A stretch of 64,000 nt of DNA from Blastobasis lacticolella (GCA_905147135.1 LR990061.1:6672026-6736025); one strand, 5' to 3'. Positions 33,771-45,121 are shown, counted from the first letter of the stretch. Numbers and translations: made by a program. Notes: generated from the letters alone by a model not told the origin.

Positions 33771-33862
33771 AATCATCATCATCTTAGCAGCCAATCCTGG
33801 CTTCTGCCAGGGTCCGCTTTGCTACTCTTCCTTCTCCATTTCGCCCGGTCTTCGGCATCCTC
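33771..33862 (-). pseudogene. RTE-like ORF2 C-terminus with (TGA)n tail
   Basis: The minus strand reads EDAEDRAKWRRKSSKADPGR then SQDWLLR and a TGA stop (33779-33781), leading into TGATGATGATGA. This 27-residue end is intact and gives a clear reference for the other remnants; RTE-clade elements characteristically end in such short microsatellites. Everything upstream of the EDAEDR block is missing or diverged. Confidence 0.7.
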
Positions 33863-33899
33863 GCGTCATAAGCCACTTTCTTGTGGTCATGCTCAATCA

Positions 33900-34232
33900 T
33901 CGGTCGGTGGCCGAGTGGTTAAGGTATCCGACTCGTAAGGGAGAGGTACAAAGTTATCCCACTACACCCATGTACCACTAACTCTTTTCTGAGTTATGTA
34001 CATTAGTTGAATGCTAACCGTTGCTTACGGTAAAGGTAACCCAACGTTATGAAACCTGCCTATTCAGGCGACTGAATCTGTAACCAAGGTTCCCCTGGTA
34101 GCTGGGTCACGGAGCTCAGACGGCAGTCGCAACACTGTAATTATCTGAACTGCCAAATCCTAGATCATAGTCAAAGCGGACCCGGGCCCTCGTGCTCGAG
34201 AGCACAACCGGGACATTAACGGCAATATGGTT
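33900..34232 (+). mobile_element. SINE-A full-length copy
   Basis: Head TCGGTGGCCGAGTGGTTAAG with CGACTCGTAAGGGAGAGG, where the T-arm is mutated (AAGTTATCCCA). Body and tail are complete apart from a deletion near 34084. It follows directly on the RTE remnant. Confidence 0.85.
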
Positions 34233-35035
34233 ATGCTCAATTACAATAAAATAATAACGAAATCACCATCTTAGCCTATCTACCCAATTTAAGAAGAAAA
34301 AAACAAAACGTTTCCGCCAAACAATTGCCCCAGCAAAGCAAAGGAAACAACGGTCCAGCAACAAAAGGAGATCATTCACGAGGAGGAATTACTTTGTCCC
34401 CAATCCCGCGGAATCATTATCGCACAGCTCCCTTCCCGCAATTTATTACAAAAGTTATGAACGGAAATTAAATCTCGGAAAAAACCACTTCCCGCACCCC
34501 TGTGACGTAATAACTATGCCAGTTTATGAGTTTATGACAAATACATTAATGAATTCAAATGGCGAACACCCCCGATACGTTGGGCCCTAAGCCTGCGTTT
34601 ATCTTGGTGTCGGATGACTAAAAATGATAGAGAACCAAACTTATTTTATTCATTTATTTATTTTTTGGAGAACCAACAGCTTATAAAACAAATTAAATAA
34701 ATTAAGTAGACCGGGTCAAGCCAATTATAGGTACTCGCTTATAAAGAGGTTGTTTATGTATGAGTGTGTTATGTAGACATAAATAGGTAACTGAAGATAT
34801 GGAACATGTAACACACCAATGGATCATTTTACACACACTATTACACTATTTTGAAAAGTTATTTCATTGGGTACCGCGTACTACCTGGGTATTGACTGAG
34901 AATCAGTGTTGCCTTTCTAGGTGAAACTGTGCTGAGCCATGCAATACAATAGGTGCTGCAGCACACACATACAGCTTATATGTATTATAAGTGGTAATTT
35001 TGGTAAAATTAAGCTATATTTATTTGTATCTCTAT
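34233..35035. other. Unassigned sequence
   Basis: No gene. 34260-34620 is A-rich and repeat-free. Confidence 0.4.
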
Positions 35036-35135
35036 TTTCGCTTAGGGAGGCGCACGAATCGACGGTCCACCTAATGGAAAGTGGTCACTGTCGTGAACAT
35101 CAGCAACCGGTAGCGGATGAGGTGATGGCTTTTGA
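35036..35135 (-). mobile_element. Non-LTR 3' tail fragment
   Basis: GGTCCACCTAATGGAAAGTG then GTCACTGTCGTGAACATCAG matches 30738-30830 and the LINE-D 3' UTR. Confidence 0.5.
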
Positions 35136-35394
35136 GGACTGTGGGTATGCGTTTTGATGACAAGCTTTAATTTTATCTTATTTAAGTTTACAAAAATTTG
35201 ATATTCAATTGCTAACGTGTTTCATTTCACATATCAAAGGATACCTTGCACTTGCACCGTATGTTAAAAGATCCAAAAGTAAGTATTATTTAACTTACAA
35301 ATGTCAAGCAACTAGATCGCACATCCAGCATAACACCATCCCCTTACCCCAAATCTGCTATCCAACACAATCATATGGAAAAATATCAAATTTG

Positions 35395-35450
35395 ACACCG
35401 ACTGCGCCTTTAGCGGGAATCGAACCCGCTCCCCTCGGCAGCCAGCCATG
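35395..35450 (-). mobile_element. tRNA-like SINE head fragment
   Basis: On the minus strand GAGCGGGTTCGATTCCCGCT is a perfect B box with a self-complementary T stem. The rest of a tRNA cloverleaf is not evident. Confidence 0.4.
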
Positions 35451-35455
35451 GGGGT

Positions 35456-35764
35456 GTCATATTAAATATGTTAGTTGATGCTCATTTACATATTCCTTAC
35501 GTAATCGTAGTGCCGTGACTAACATATTTGAGCTGGTTAAGTGTTGGTAGTATTAGGTATTTAAATATGAAATGGACGTTTTGTATGGGGAAAATGATAA
35601 ATTCTGCAATTTTCATATAAGCAAATAAAAATAAACGGCTAATCCTATTACGTAGTAGGTATAATAGGACAACATTACGCTAACTTCCTGAAATGTGTAT
35701 TTTCTTTATAACCTACGTTATAAAATTATATCTGGTTAAAGTGGCAAAACTAACATCAAATAAT
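35456..35764. other. Unassigned AT-rich sequence
   Basis: TAACATATTTGAGC at 35518 is near-complementary to TTAAATATGTTAG at 35462, a weak hairpin. No gene. Confidence 0.3.
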
Positions 35765-36359
35765 AGTAGTTTATGCAACTGTCATTTAAAAGGGTATTTT
35801 AATGCCTAATTATATGCAGTTGCATACACTACTTTATCTACACTCGTATTTTTATGTTAAAATATCGTACCTATAATTTTCTAACTTTGCTGGAAGTAAG
35901 CTGCGAGTCAGTTCTGTTGTATCTACGCGTCGAGGATATCAAGCGGCGACAAATTCACTTTACTACTTTCACATTTATCTATTTATTTGCTTATAATAAG
36001 AAAAAACATTCACAAACACAAATTACAACAATTACAAAAAATATTTTGTTTAGCGGGAAAATAATTACACAGAATATAAACAGGAAAATTTAAATTGTGA
36101 ATTTGAATTTGTTAAAGACATTTAGGTATTCAGCCTACATTTCGCTGTGTCCCGGCGCCCGACAAAAAATAAAAAAATAAAAGTGTTGCATAATGATTAA
36201 AAAGTAATTTTACGATACAGCTGTAATGAAAATAGTATGGGAAATGCTGTATCGAAAAGTAATTTTTTAAAATTTTATTGACTGGCATGAAAAAAGTGTA
36301 TCCTTAAACGACCGTTTTCGAATATGTAATTAGAACATTAGGCTATGAGTGTAGATAAA
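35765..36359. mobile_element. Element K, copy 1
   Basis: A hairpin-like left flank (GCAACTGTCAT ... ATGCAGTTGC) has lost its loop here. It is followed by a 527-bp unit bounded by TTTATCTACACTCGTA (35833) and TATGAGTGTAGATAAA (ending 36359). The interior is non-coding and matches copies at 41463 and 62720 throughout. A 79-codon ORF inside is not conserved in frame. Confidence 0.75.
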
Positions 36360-36369
36360 AATATATTCT

Positions 36370-36512
36370 ATCTATATTAGCCCGAATCATCCCACTGCTG
36401 GGCAAAGGCCTCCCCCCGATTCCTCCACTCTTCACGATCAAGTGCCAATGTCTGCCAGTCACTATCGAAGGCTCATCTGTCCACCTTTTCTTGGGTCTGC
36501 CGCATCAAAAAT
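36370..36512 (-). pseudogene. RTE-like ORF2 C-terminal remnant
   Basis: The minus strand gives GRPKKRWTD, then after a frameshift WQTLALDREEWRNRGEAFAQ and QWDDSG, stop. This is an RTE-like end of the same sub-type as 53717-53917 (..QQW.S.G). The frameshift makes it non-functional, and no RT domain is present. Confidence 0.6.
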
Positions 36513-37555
36513 ATATTATGTAAGTATTTTCAAAGATAATAATTTATTTATTTTTAATGGACTTAGAAGCATTTAGACATACCTACTCTATTCTCTAAAT
36601 CAATTATTAGTTTTTTGAATAGAATGTACGTTCATGGCGTGACTCCAAGAGCTGAGCCCTCACTAGGCATTGTTTCAGTCATCAGAAGAGCAGACAGTTA
36701 ATTTTACTGACCTCAGTGGGATAAGGGCAGGCGAATGATGATGATTAAGTTGTCGATAAAAATATCCATGCGGTGACAAACGCAATGCGTGGTATAATAT
36801 ATATTATGTGTCATTTAATTGTTACAATAACAGCTTGTAACGTAATCATATGGGAAATTCCAAGATATGCCTGTTTACAGGAATTATTCAGCCAAACGAA
36901 CATGGCGATAATAACGTTTCAATTTACAAATGAAAATAATTCGACATTGTGTATGTAACACACTTACATAAATTAATAGATGGTTCTGCTTTACGGATTT
37001 ATCAACATAAATATTTTTCGAAAATAGATTTCGTTACTTAGAGTAACCTAAGATAGGTTTCTAGGATTAGGATTTAATATTTCAATCAAAATCTTAAATT
37101 CTTAATTCACAATCTATTTTAAAGAAAATCGAATAAATCATAGACATTGCGTTTACTTAATCTCAAATATTTCTAAACTACAGAAACGATACAATGAAAC
37201 AAACCTAGAACCAACTCGATTAAACCGGGTTTCAAATAGGGAAAACCGCATCCAAAACGTCCATCCGTTCGGGAGCTACACTGCCACAGCCAGACACACA
37301 AAGTTATAGTACCCCTCTCTTTTTCGTCGAAGGTTAAAATCAAGTGAAGGCATGCACGCGGGCCGCTGCAGCGCGCAAGCCGTTGCTGCTACTGCGCATT
37401 CGGGGCGTATTCGTGAGCTTTTGACGCACCCTTTTATATTGTCAATACGGAAACTTTGCTGAAGAAAAGACAACGGACGTATTAATTCGATATTCTATAG
37501 ACACACACTTGTCCGGACATTACACCGCCAAAATATTTTAAAAAAGAAAGTTTTG
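36513..37555. other. Unassigned; CpG-richer patch at 37260-37480
   Basis: The patch holds a 65-codon minus ORF with no domain. The rest is AT-rich. There is a GATGATGATT microsatellite at about 36735. Confidence 0.35.
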
Positions 37556-37848
37556 GCGGTCCCGATTGTGCTCTCGCGCACGAGTTCCCGCCTTGACCAT
37601 GACCCAGGCTTTGGCGGATCAGGTAACTACAGTGGAGCGACTGTCATCTAACCTCCGTGTCCTTGCACCCAGGGGATGCTAACCAAATTGGACCATGGTT
37701 ACACATTAAGTCTCCTGAATGTGCAGGTTTCATCTAATCAACTAATTTGCATAACTCAGATAGGAGTCATTGATATATGGCCGCAGCGGGATTAGAACAC
37801 AGCACCTCTCGCTTACGAGTCGGATAACTTAACGGCCACCGATGTACA
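37556..37848 (-). mobile_element. SINE-A copy
   Basis: GGTCCCGATTGTGCTCTCGC at the tail side. Head with CGGCCACCGATG at the right. Internal deletion around 37735. Confidence 0.8.
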
Positions 37849-38221
37849 TCGTCAAAATATGTTGTCAGTCAAATTTTCACACTCAGTCGTAATGACATCC
37901 ACTGCTGAACATGCCAATGCCCAATGCCTTCCACGCCGACGAAACCGATCGGCTCTGTCTGCGCTTTAGCTTTCATCGGCTGCCTACGATCTTTATGACA
38001 TGCATCACGTCCTACGTTTACACGAGATTGCAATATAATTGCGGCTTTGGCCGCGGCTCATGCTGAGCGAGGTCCCTTTATCAACTGGGAGGGCCACAGC
38101 ACGGCAATGCAAACTCGACATTTTTATAATGGCAAAAATTTGTTTGTAATTTTATGTGTTGATGTATTTGTCTTTTTCTTTTTTTCTTTATGTTGTGTTG
38201 TGACGTTTCTAGTGATAATAA
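37849..38221. other. Unassigned sequence
   Basis: 37900-38010 has mixed composition that may be an old retrotransposon fragment. No frame could be followed. Confidence 0.35.
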
Positions 38222-38300
38222 ATGAGTTTTTATTATTATTATAATACAATAACACTTTATTGCACACCAAAGAACATGGTACATAAGAAAAAAACAAGAA
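38222..38300 (-). mobile_element. Non-LTR 3' end (minus strand)
   Basis: (TTA)n, then AACACTTTATTGCACACCAA (AATAAA-type signal) and AGAACATGGTACATAAG. Same layout as 9915 and 41275. Confidence 0.45.
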
Positions 38301-39370
38301 GATACAGATACAAGATTGCCGATACATACTGGAACATCTATCCGCAGTATCAGCCATCAGTTTTGCGAGGAATGGCCTGTCTATTGCCACTTTTGCTACT
38401 CTAGAACTATGTAGGAGACCTTAGTATGACCTACGTAAAGAAACTCCGAGCATTGCTCTCTCCAACACACGCTGAGTTATCCTGAGCCTTCTTATGAGGC
38501 CTTTCGTACCACATCTCTGATCCGTAATTAACACACAAGACAAAATAATTCCCGCCTAACTTAATCAGTATCAAAATCAATAAATTGACCAATATCAGTC
38601 ACTACTCGTGCCAGAGAATGAGAACAGACAATTTAATGTACCCACCACTCAGTACACATGGACCCTCTGTATCTAACTAAACTGCTTAACTACAATTTAT
38701 TCAATAAATTCACAGTCAAACGTAATTGTCGAATCATTCACTGAACATTTGTCCGTGGACAAACATTTATTTATACGCGTACATTATGAAACTATCACCA
38801 ATACAGCGATTTCGTCCTAAAGAGGCGCTGTTGTCTACTATAGCTGGGTAGCTTGTAAGAGAAGGAATTAGTTCTGATTTTGGCCGATGTAGATTGAGCG
38901 CTGGTGGAAGGATACACAATCAGTGTAAGAGGTCTATTGTATAGGGGCCCTTTTCAATTTAAGGGGATCGTATAAGGGTGCTAAAGTGGCCTATTATGGG
39001 CAAACATAATGCTCTAAATCGAATGATCGTACGATACGAGACTTGACATTGCAGACGGGTGTTATTTCGGTTTTTTTATTTGATCTTTTTTTATCGGCTT
39101 CCATGTTTGAAGCGTCGGTTGATCGGCAGGGTGTTCCGACAGGGGCCACTGGAAAGGGTTAAATGCGGTTAAGCAGTTGAGCTAAGTTAGTTTATCTTTA
39201 GTTACGGTACGAATTTAGCCAAAAAAATTAGAAATGCAATTTAATGACAGTTCTTTAACTATGGTGGAGAACCATCGGAAATTATTGAGATCAATATATG
39301 ATTCAAGCTACTTGAATCATTCGAGGTAGCCGTGGCGTCCGTGACATCGCAAAAAAGCTACAAGAGTCAT
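38301..39370. other. Unassigned intergenic sequence
   Basis: No gene or repeat identified. Possibly retrotransposon 3' UTR to about 38530. Confidence 0.35.
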
Positions 39371-39650
39371 CATTATCTTGGCGCTAATGTCCCGGTTGTG
39401 CTCTCACGCACGAGGGCCCGGGGTCCGCCTTGACCATGATCCAGGATTTGGCAGATCAGGTGATTACAGTTGAGCGATTGTCCGTGACCCTGCTGTCAGT
39501 GGAGCCTGACCATATTGGATCATGGTTACACATTCAGTCGCCTGAATGTGCAGGTTTCATCACGATGTTTTTCCTCACCGTAAAAGCAAAGAGTAACTTG
39601 TACTGAGAGTACTTGACTGCAGTGGCATTCAAACCCGGTACCTCTCGGTT
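39371..39650 (-). mobile_element. SINE-A copy, head partly deleted
   Basis: TTATCTTGGCGCTAATGTCC through ACATTCAGTCGCCTGAATGT, then a shortened head ending ACCCGGTACCTCTCGG. A 177-codon minus ORF (39534-40067) is an accidental fusion of this SINE with the next retrotransposon piece. Confidence 0.8.
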
Positions 39651-39728
39651 ATTATCAGACATTATTGAGACCAATATATGGTTCAAGCGACTCGTGTTCA
39701 AAACGCTCACATTTAAGGTAGCCTTGGC

Positions 39729-39920
39729 GTCCGTGACATCGCAGATAAGCGATGAGCGATAATACAAGAGTGCCGCCATCGGTGGTATGGCCACGTCTTG
39801 CGCAGACCGGCAAATTACGTGGGGAACAAGTGTCTGGCCATGCCGCCCTCGCCAAGCACGGAAAGGAGAGGTCGGCCCAAGAAGCGATGGCTTGGCGTCG
39901 TCAAGAATAAGAAGTTTTAG
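39729..39920 (+). pseudogene. RTE-like ORF2 C-terminal remnant
   Basis: Reads VRDIADKR, an in-frame TGA, then HRWYGHVLRRPANYVGNKC, LAMPPSPSTERRGRPKKRWL and GVVKNKKF, stop. The RWYGHVLRR...GRPKKRW series is diagnostic of the region downstream of the RT domain in RTE-type retrotransposons. A stop codon and a premature end make it dead. The next element follows within about 10 bases. Confidence 0.7.
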
Positions 39921-39929
39921 GAGAGGTAT

Positions 39930-40262
39930 GGCATAGCGGGGTATCCCGTTCGAATTGAAGTCGCCCGACTGGGGAAGTACCTCCACCTTACAGAATACCG
40001 CAGCTAAACAATACTCTGTTAAATAGTATTGTGTTTCTGCCGGTGAGTAAGGTTTCCAGAGCTCCATGGGGAGGGAATTTGGGGAACCGTGGCTTTGGCA
40101 GTGGAGGGATATTTGCGTTTTTGCTGCCAGAGCAACGTGTTATAGAGGTGGGCAACGCATTGGCGATAGTCTCGGTGTTGCTAATGTCTATAGGCAGTGG
40201 TAACCACTTTCCATCAGGTGGCCCGCTTGCCTGTTTGCCTATCGTATGACATAAAAAAAAAT
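39930..40262 (+). mobile_element. Non-LTR 3' UTR with poly(A)
   Basis: Begins GGGGTATCCCGTTCGAATTG, has CTGCCGGTGAGTAAGG and GCAACGCATTGGCGATAG, and ends GGCCCGCTTGCCTGTTTGCC plus an A-rich tail. Its last 60 bases are almost the same as LINE-D's, so the two families share a 3' end. Confidence 0.65.
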
Positions 40263-40284
40263 AAAAAAATATACATGCCAATAA

Positions 40285-40412
40285 GCTCACCGATAAGGAT
40301 GTCGGAGACCGAGCGAAGTGACCCAAGAAGAGTAGAAAGGTGGAGCTCAGCTCTCGCGTGTCGCGCGGGAGCGCAACCAGGACTAACGCCTAAATGATGG
40401 TGATGATGAGAT
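40285..40412 (+). pseudogene. RTE-like ORF2 end with GAT tail
   Basis: One frame reads DKDVGDRAK*PKKSRKVEL, matching EDxxDRAKWRR of the 33771 remnant. The Trp codon is TGA at 40319-40321, the same change as at 8103. Ends at a GATGGTGATGATGA microsatellite. Confidence 0.45.
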
Positions 40413-40589
40413 GGTTCAAGCGACTAAGTTCGTAGTTGTAGGGGGACGTTTACCGCTTTCTATCTGCTTGTTTGCCATAAATTAAATGGTTTTTTTTATA
40501 AAAATATCACATAAAAATTTGCATTGGGGTATTTATAGTAACTGCTGCCCAAAATAGGTACCTATTGAACACTAAACCGAGCCTACTTT

Positions 40590-40795
40590 ACAGGAATAAC
40601 TAGTCGACTCGGCACGATTATGTTCGCGTACACCTACTTTACCTCTACCTATCCTTTTTTTTGCTTATAAACCTTGAATCACTCTTCCTATTGTTAAAAA
40701 CCGCATTAAAATCCGTTGCTTAAAATGTCTAAGCGTACATAGATACATAGGGATAGACGGCAGGAACCTACTTTGTTTTATAATATGCAAACAAG
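40590..40795 (-). mobile_element. Helitron-like 3' fragment, inverted
   Basis: TTTTTTTTGCTTATAAACCT, AACCGCATTAAAATCCGTTG and AAGCGTACATAGATACATAG are the reverse complement of 18530-18700. Confidence 0.55.
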
Positions 40796-41274
40796 ATGTA
40801 GGGAATTAATATACGAATTAAAGTAGAACGATGTGAAAGTACCATAGACAAAATATAAGGCTACAAAGGGCTGTATGCAAAACGACGCATTTTGTTAGAG
40901 ACTCTGTGAAACTTTATATTTACCAACTGTACCTACATAAATTAAATTAAATGAAAACGGATGTAGTAGGTACCTATATTTGTACAAATATCTTTTCCTG
41001 TTTTTCAACGTTGCTTTATCCGCTCATTACCAAGTAATAAAATCCGGTCGATAATAAAAACAATGCAATAAACACAATATTTCCAAGTAATTATTTGAAA
41101 AAAAAAATGGCGCGATCGACCAGCAAACAGGAAAACATAAAACCAATTACAAAATGGTCCTAATTAATGCTTTATTAAATTTTTCCTGTACTCCGGGAAT
41201 TATTTCGGATTCCTCATTACATTTATTTTCGATACTTCTGAAAACGGATGTTGAATGATGAGTATGTAATGAAT
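40796..41274. other. Unassigned AT-rich sequence
   Basis: No gene or repeat identified. Confidence 0.4.
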
Positions 41275-41450
41275 ATTTATTTATTTATTAAAACTGTGCA
41301 TAACAACAAGTACAGTGGCGGACTTAAAGCTAAAATAGCCTTATCTACCAGTCAACCGGGATAATCTAAGCCTGAGAAAGGTAGGCGGTGCAGGAAAAGA
41401 AAGAAAAACAAAAAAAAAGAAGGAGGATATATTTTCAATTTTAATGGAGA
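41275..41450 (-). mobile_element. Non-LTR 3' end (minus strand)
   Basis: (ATTT)n, ACTGTGCATAACAACAAGTA, GTGGCGGACTTAAAGC and CAGTCAACCGG, closely related to 9915-10040. Confidence 0.55.
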
Positions 41451-41462
41451 GAGGGGTGAAAT

Positions 41463-42088
41463 AGTAGTTTATGCAACTGTCATATAAAAGGGGGTATTAA
41501 AACATGAGTGGCTGTGTGGTGGCATACTCGGCTACGCCTCGTATGATAATAGTTTGACACGAGTGTTTTAATACCTAATTATGTGCAGTTGCATACACTA
41601 CTTTATCTACACTCATATTTTTATGTTAAAATATCGTACCTATAATTTTTTCAACTTTGCAGGATGTAAGCTGCGAGTCAGTTCTGTTGTATCTACGCGT
41701 CACGGATATCAAGCGGCTTTATTTGCTTCAAACAAGAAAAAAACATTTACAAACACAACTAACAACGATTAGAAAAGAATATTCTGTTTAGCGGGAAAAT
41801 AATTACTCACAAATATAGACAGGAAAATTTGAATTTTGAATGTTAGTTTTGAATTCGTTAAAGACATTTAGGTATTCAGCTTACATTTGACCGTGTCCGG
41901 GCGCCTGACAAGAATTTAAAAAATAGAAGTGTTGCATAATGATTAAAAAGTTATTTTACGTTACAGCTGTAATGAAATTAGTATGGGAAATGCTGTACCG
42001 AAAAGTAACTTTTAAAATTTCATGGACTAGCGTGAAAAAAGTGTCTCCTTAAACGACTGTTTTCGAATATGTAATTGGAACATTACGA
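41463..42088. mobile_element. Element K, copy 2
   Basis: Hairpin flank intact, with the 23-bp loop segment CATACTCGGCTACGCCTCG.. at 41523-41545 in the opposite orientation to copy 3. The unit starts TTTATCTACACTCATA at about 41603. Its right terminus is degraded (ACGATACTAGTGTAAAGG). Confidence 0.75.
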
Positions 42089-42094
42089 TACTAG

Positions 42095-42215
42095 TGTAAA
42101 GGTTTTTACGAAGTCGGCAACGCGTGGGTGATGCCCCTGGTATTGCAAACGTCCATAGGCGGTGACTGCTTACCATCAGGCAGGCCGTAAGCTTTTTTAC
42201 GTTAGTGGTAAATAA
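42095..42215 (+). mobile_element. Non-LTR 3' tail with poly(A)
   Basis: CAACGCGTGGGTGATGCCCC, TGACTGCTTACCATCAGGCA and GGCCGTAAGCTTTTTTACG. Begins within the degraded right end of element K, so it may have removed it. Confidence 0.6.
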
Positions 42216-42539
42216 AAAAAGACATTGCGGATAAGATTGAAGAGGTTTTCCTATGCTGGTTAAGTCACTATGCCTACGTGGGAAAGAGGTGTCTAAACTT
42301 GCCGGTATCGGGAAAGGAGTCCCGCGGGAGACTAAGGAAGCGATAGATGGACATTTCTAAGTTAAATGTTAGAGTCAACAACGAGGATGCCGATGGTTCA
42401 CTTGTGTGGGTTTGTCTTCTACAACACATACTCTTTCTCATAATATTTACGATGTTAAAAAGCGGGTCTCTCTAACAAAACTGTGTATCTCCCAATGAGG
42501 ACCAAATGTTGCATGTCCTCATATCTAAATCACACACAC
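42216..42539. other. Unassigned sequence
   Basis: CTTCTACAACACATACTCTT occurs here (42417) and again at 43446, an unexplained local 30-base duplicate. Confidence 0.4.
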
Positions 42540-42760
42540 ATCACAGCCCATAACAGTCCACTGCAGGACTTAGGGCCTCTCCCACAAAAAGGGAGGTTAT
42601 TGCCATAATCTCCACGCTTGGCAGGCGGGTTGGAGATCGCAGTGTTATAATATAACAATGGAAAATGCTGCTGCCCATTTTCCAGTCTACGGAGGCGCTT
42701 AGATCTTTTGCCTCGAAAACATTAGTCGCCTTGTACGACACCCACGAGTGCAAAGTATCT
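42540..42760 (-). mobile_element. Repeat C copy
   Basis: ATCACAGCCCATAACAGTCC, CTCTCCCACAAAAAGGGAGG, CATAATCTCCACGCTTGGCA and GCCTTGTACGACACCCACGA. Good-quality minus-strand copy. Confidence 0.75.
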
Positions 42761-43190
42761 AAATGTTTTCAGATATTTCGATATAAACCATACCTATTAT
42801 AACCTACCTACCTAATAATACCAACTCCGTAAACCCTCATCACTCCGCATCGCACTCCGCAAACGGTTATCACAGCGATCTATTTCGAAATTGGAACCCG
42901 CTTTCGCCGAGTGAACGGGCGAATGAATGAATGAATGATTGTTAAATGTAGCAGAAGTGAGCAAATTCGTTTTTAAACGGCTATCAGTCGGTCATTAAAG
43001 CGAGCGGCACGCACATTCGCTGATCGCAGGCGCTGCTACGGGGAACGGCCATTTAGAATGTACGGTGGCCATGATTCATTTTGAACCGTTCGGTTCGTCC
43101 AATTTCCAGTTTATTTAGTCGGTCTAAATTTCGTCCAGGTCTTGGCAAAATATTGGAACTTATACGCTAAAGATTGTGGTGACTGCTTTT
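42761..43190. other. Repeat-free, CpG-containing block
   Basis: An (ATGA)4 microsatellite at 42924-42942 is the only repeat. 42840-43140 is of mixed composition with no ORF. Candidate non-coding regulatory block, by inference only. Confidence 0.3.
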
Positions 43191-43194
43191 TTTT

Positions 43195-43381
43195 CAGGCG
43201 ACTCAATGTGTAGCCATGATCCAATCTGGTCAGGTTCCCGTGGTAGCAGGGTCACAGGGGTCAGATGGCAGTCGCTCCACTGTAATTATCTGGTCTGTCA
43301 AATCCTGGATCAAGGTCAAGGCGAACTCCGGGCCGTCGTGCGCGAGAACACAACCGAGATATTAAAGCCAAGATGATTTTT
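43195..43381 (+). mobile_element. SINE-A 3' half
   Basis: From TCAGGCGACTCAATGTG to GCCAAGATGATTTTTTG. 5'-truncated. Confidence 0.8.
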
Positions 43382-44195
43382 TGTATATTGAGTAGGTATA
43401 CCTATCTTTATGCAACATATTATTTGGTTCGCTCGTGCGAAGTTGTCTTCTACAACACATACTCTTTCTCATAATTATTAATCATATTGATGATTTACAT
43501 TATAACTACATGTAATGATTTACTATCAATCGATTTATCTAACCAGTTTAAGCGTAACTGTTATCTTCACAAAATCTTCCGAACTACACCCAACTGTATG
43601 GTCTCCCCACAAAACAGTATATTAAGCACTCTCAATAATGGTGTCGTCGGACAATAGCAAAACGTTTATCAAACTCCACAATAGATACACGGGAGAAGTC
43701 AAACGATTGTTATGTTCGGTTTGGACATCTGGGTCTCCTCTAATACGTATAAAATGGGGACACCCTATTCATTTCGCTTTTTAATTTGCGCTGTGTCATT
43801 CCGTGTCTTGAGAATGCGGTTTTGAGATGCATTTATTAGAAATATTAGCGTCGTTACAGAACATTTGGTCTGAAGTGTCGGATGGCGCGGACCTAATCTT
43901 GTGGTAATTTTTAAACGACGTGATACATCACGGTCTTTTATGTAATATCAGCATTGTTATAACAAATAGGTGTTTTTTATATTGTGCATAAAGTAAAATT
44001 ATTCTTATAAAAACAGAAAAAGTTTGTACTTATCTATGTGGAGGGTAATCTCCGAAACCACTCCACCGATTTACAAAATTCTTTCACTATTAAGAAAGCT
44101 ACACTATTTCGGAGTGTCTGATATTTTGTGCCCTGAAAAATAACATCAATGGTGAAAAGGCGTCGAGTAGTAAAAACAGATAATAATAATAATAT
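43382..44195. other. Unassigned AT-rich sequence
   Basis: Other than the 30-base duplicate noted at 42417, no repeats or genes seen. Confidence 0.4.
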
Positions 44196-44440
44196 AATCG
44201 TGGACAAATTCACACAGCGCCATCTAGCCCCAAACTAAGCAAAGCTTGAACTATGGGTGCTAGATAACTGATATACTACTTAAATACTTTTAAATACATC
44301 TTATTATTCATAGAACACCCAGACCCGTAACAGAAATTAAAATTCATCATTTCAATTTCTGCCCGGCCGAGAATCGAACCCGGGACCTCTTGCGTGACAG
44401 ACCGGCATGTTGACCATTGAACCACTCAGGTCGTCATCTA
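44196..44440 (-). mobile_element. SINE-B full-length copy
   Basis: Tail GTGGACAAATTCACACAGCG, body CATAGAACACCCAGACCCGT, and head with GGTTCGATTCTCGGC on the minus strand, 44365-44435. Confidence 0.85.
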
Positions 44441-44784
44441 GATCGTCGTCAGATAGACGTGGCTGTGTTAAGAACTGCTTACGTAGTACGTTATTAATCA
44501 GTAATCTTTTCTTCTTGTTGTTTTAGCGCTTACCGGACCTTGTAATGCGCACCATTCGGGATAGAGGGGAGGGCGGAGAACTCTCATGAGTACCAGTGCA
44601 GCCGGCCGGCTGGTTATGCAAGACTCTCGACGAAAAACCTAAGCGCATACTTGCTGAACTCCGCCTGGGGATGACTGTAGCCTGGGCATTTAATGCTTCA
44701 TCGGAGGCCCCACGGGCGCGTTGGACCAATGAATGGTGGTGGACTTACTATGTATAGAAAAATACGTCCTGAGAATCTAGTTTG
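44441..44784. other. Unassigned, probably retrotransposon-derived
   Basis: 44523-44760 has mixed composition and a 68-codon minus ORF of no known family. It directly precedes an RTE-like C-terminus. Confidence 0.35.
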
Positions 44785-44853
44785 ACGGAACGAACGAAGT
44801 GGAGGAGAAAGAGTATGAAAGCGGATACTGGCAGAAGCCGCTCAGTAGGCTAC
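44785..44853 (+). pseudogene. RTE-like ORF2 C-terminal fragment
   Basis: TERTKWRRKSMKADTGRSRS, VGY: matches EDRAKWRRxxxKADPGRS of the other RTE ends. It lacks the preceding sequence, where an in-frame TGA occurs. Confidence 0.6.
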
Positions 44854-45121
44854 TTACGTAAGCCTGTAGCTAACAATTCTCTGGTTGAAATAATTGGTAT
44901 TGTTACTTTTGCGATTCCGTATCGATTTCATGAGTTCAGTTGCTAACAAAGTTCCATTGCAATAAACTGAAACTATTAAATCGATAAAAGTAGCAATTTC
45001 AATAATTGAAATCATAGAATTGTTGGCAACAGATTTCCGTAATTAGCCTACAAAAGACAATGATGTTGATTATTCACTGATGCAGTGGGGGAGGGAAGAT
45101 TCGCGCAGGCACATTTTGTAA
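44854..45121. other. Unassigned sequence
   Basis: 45060-45121 may be upstream coding sequence of the next remnant, in a frame broken by TAA at 45119. Confidence 0.35.

Noticed and set aside
39534..40067. 177-codon minus-strand ORF, the longest in the window
   Set aside because: It spans a SINE-A copy, an RTE remnant and a LINE 3' UTR read antisense. No protein family.
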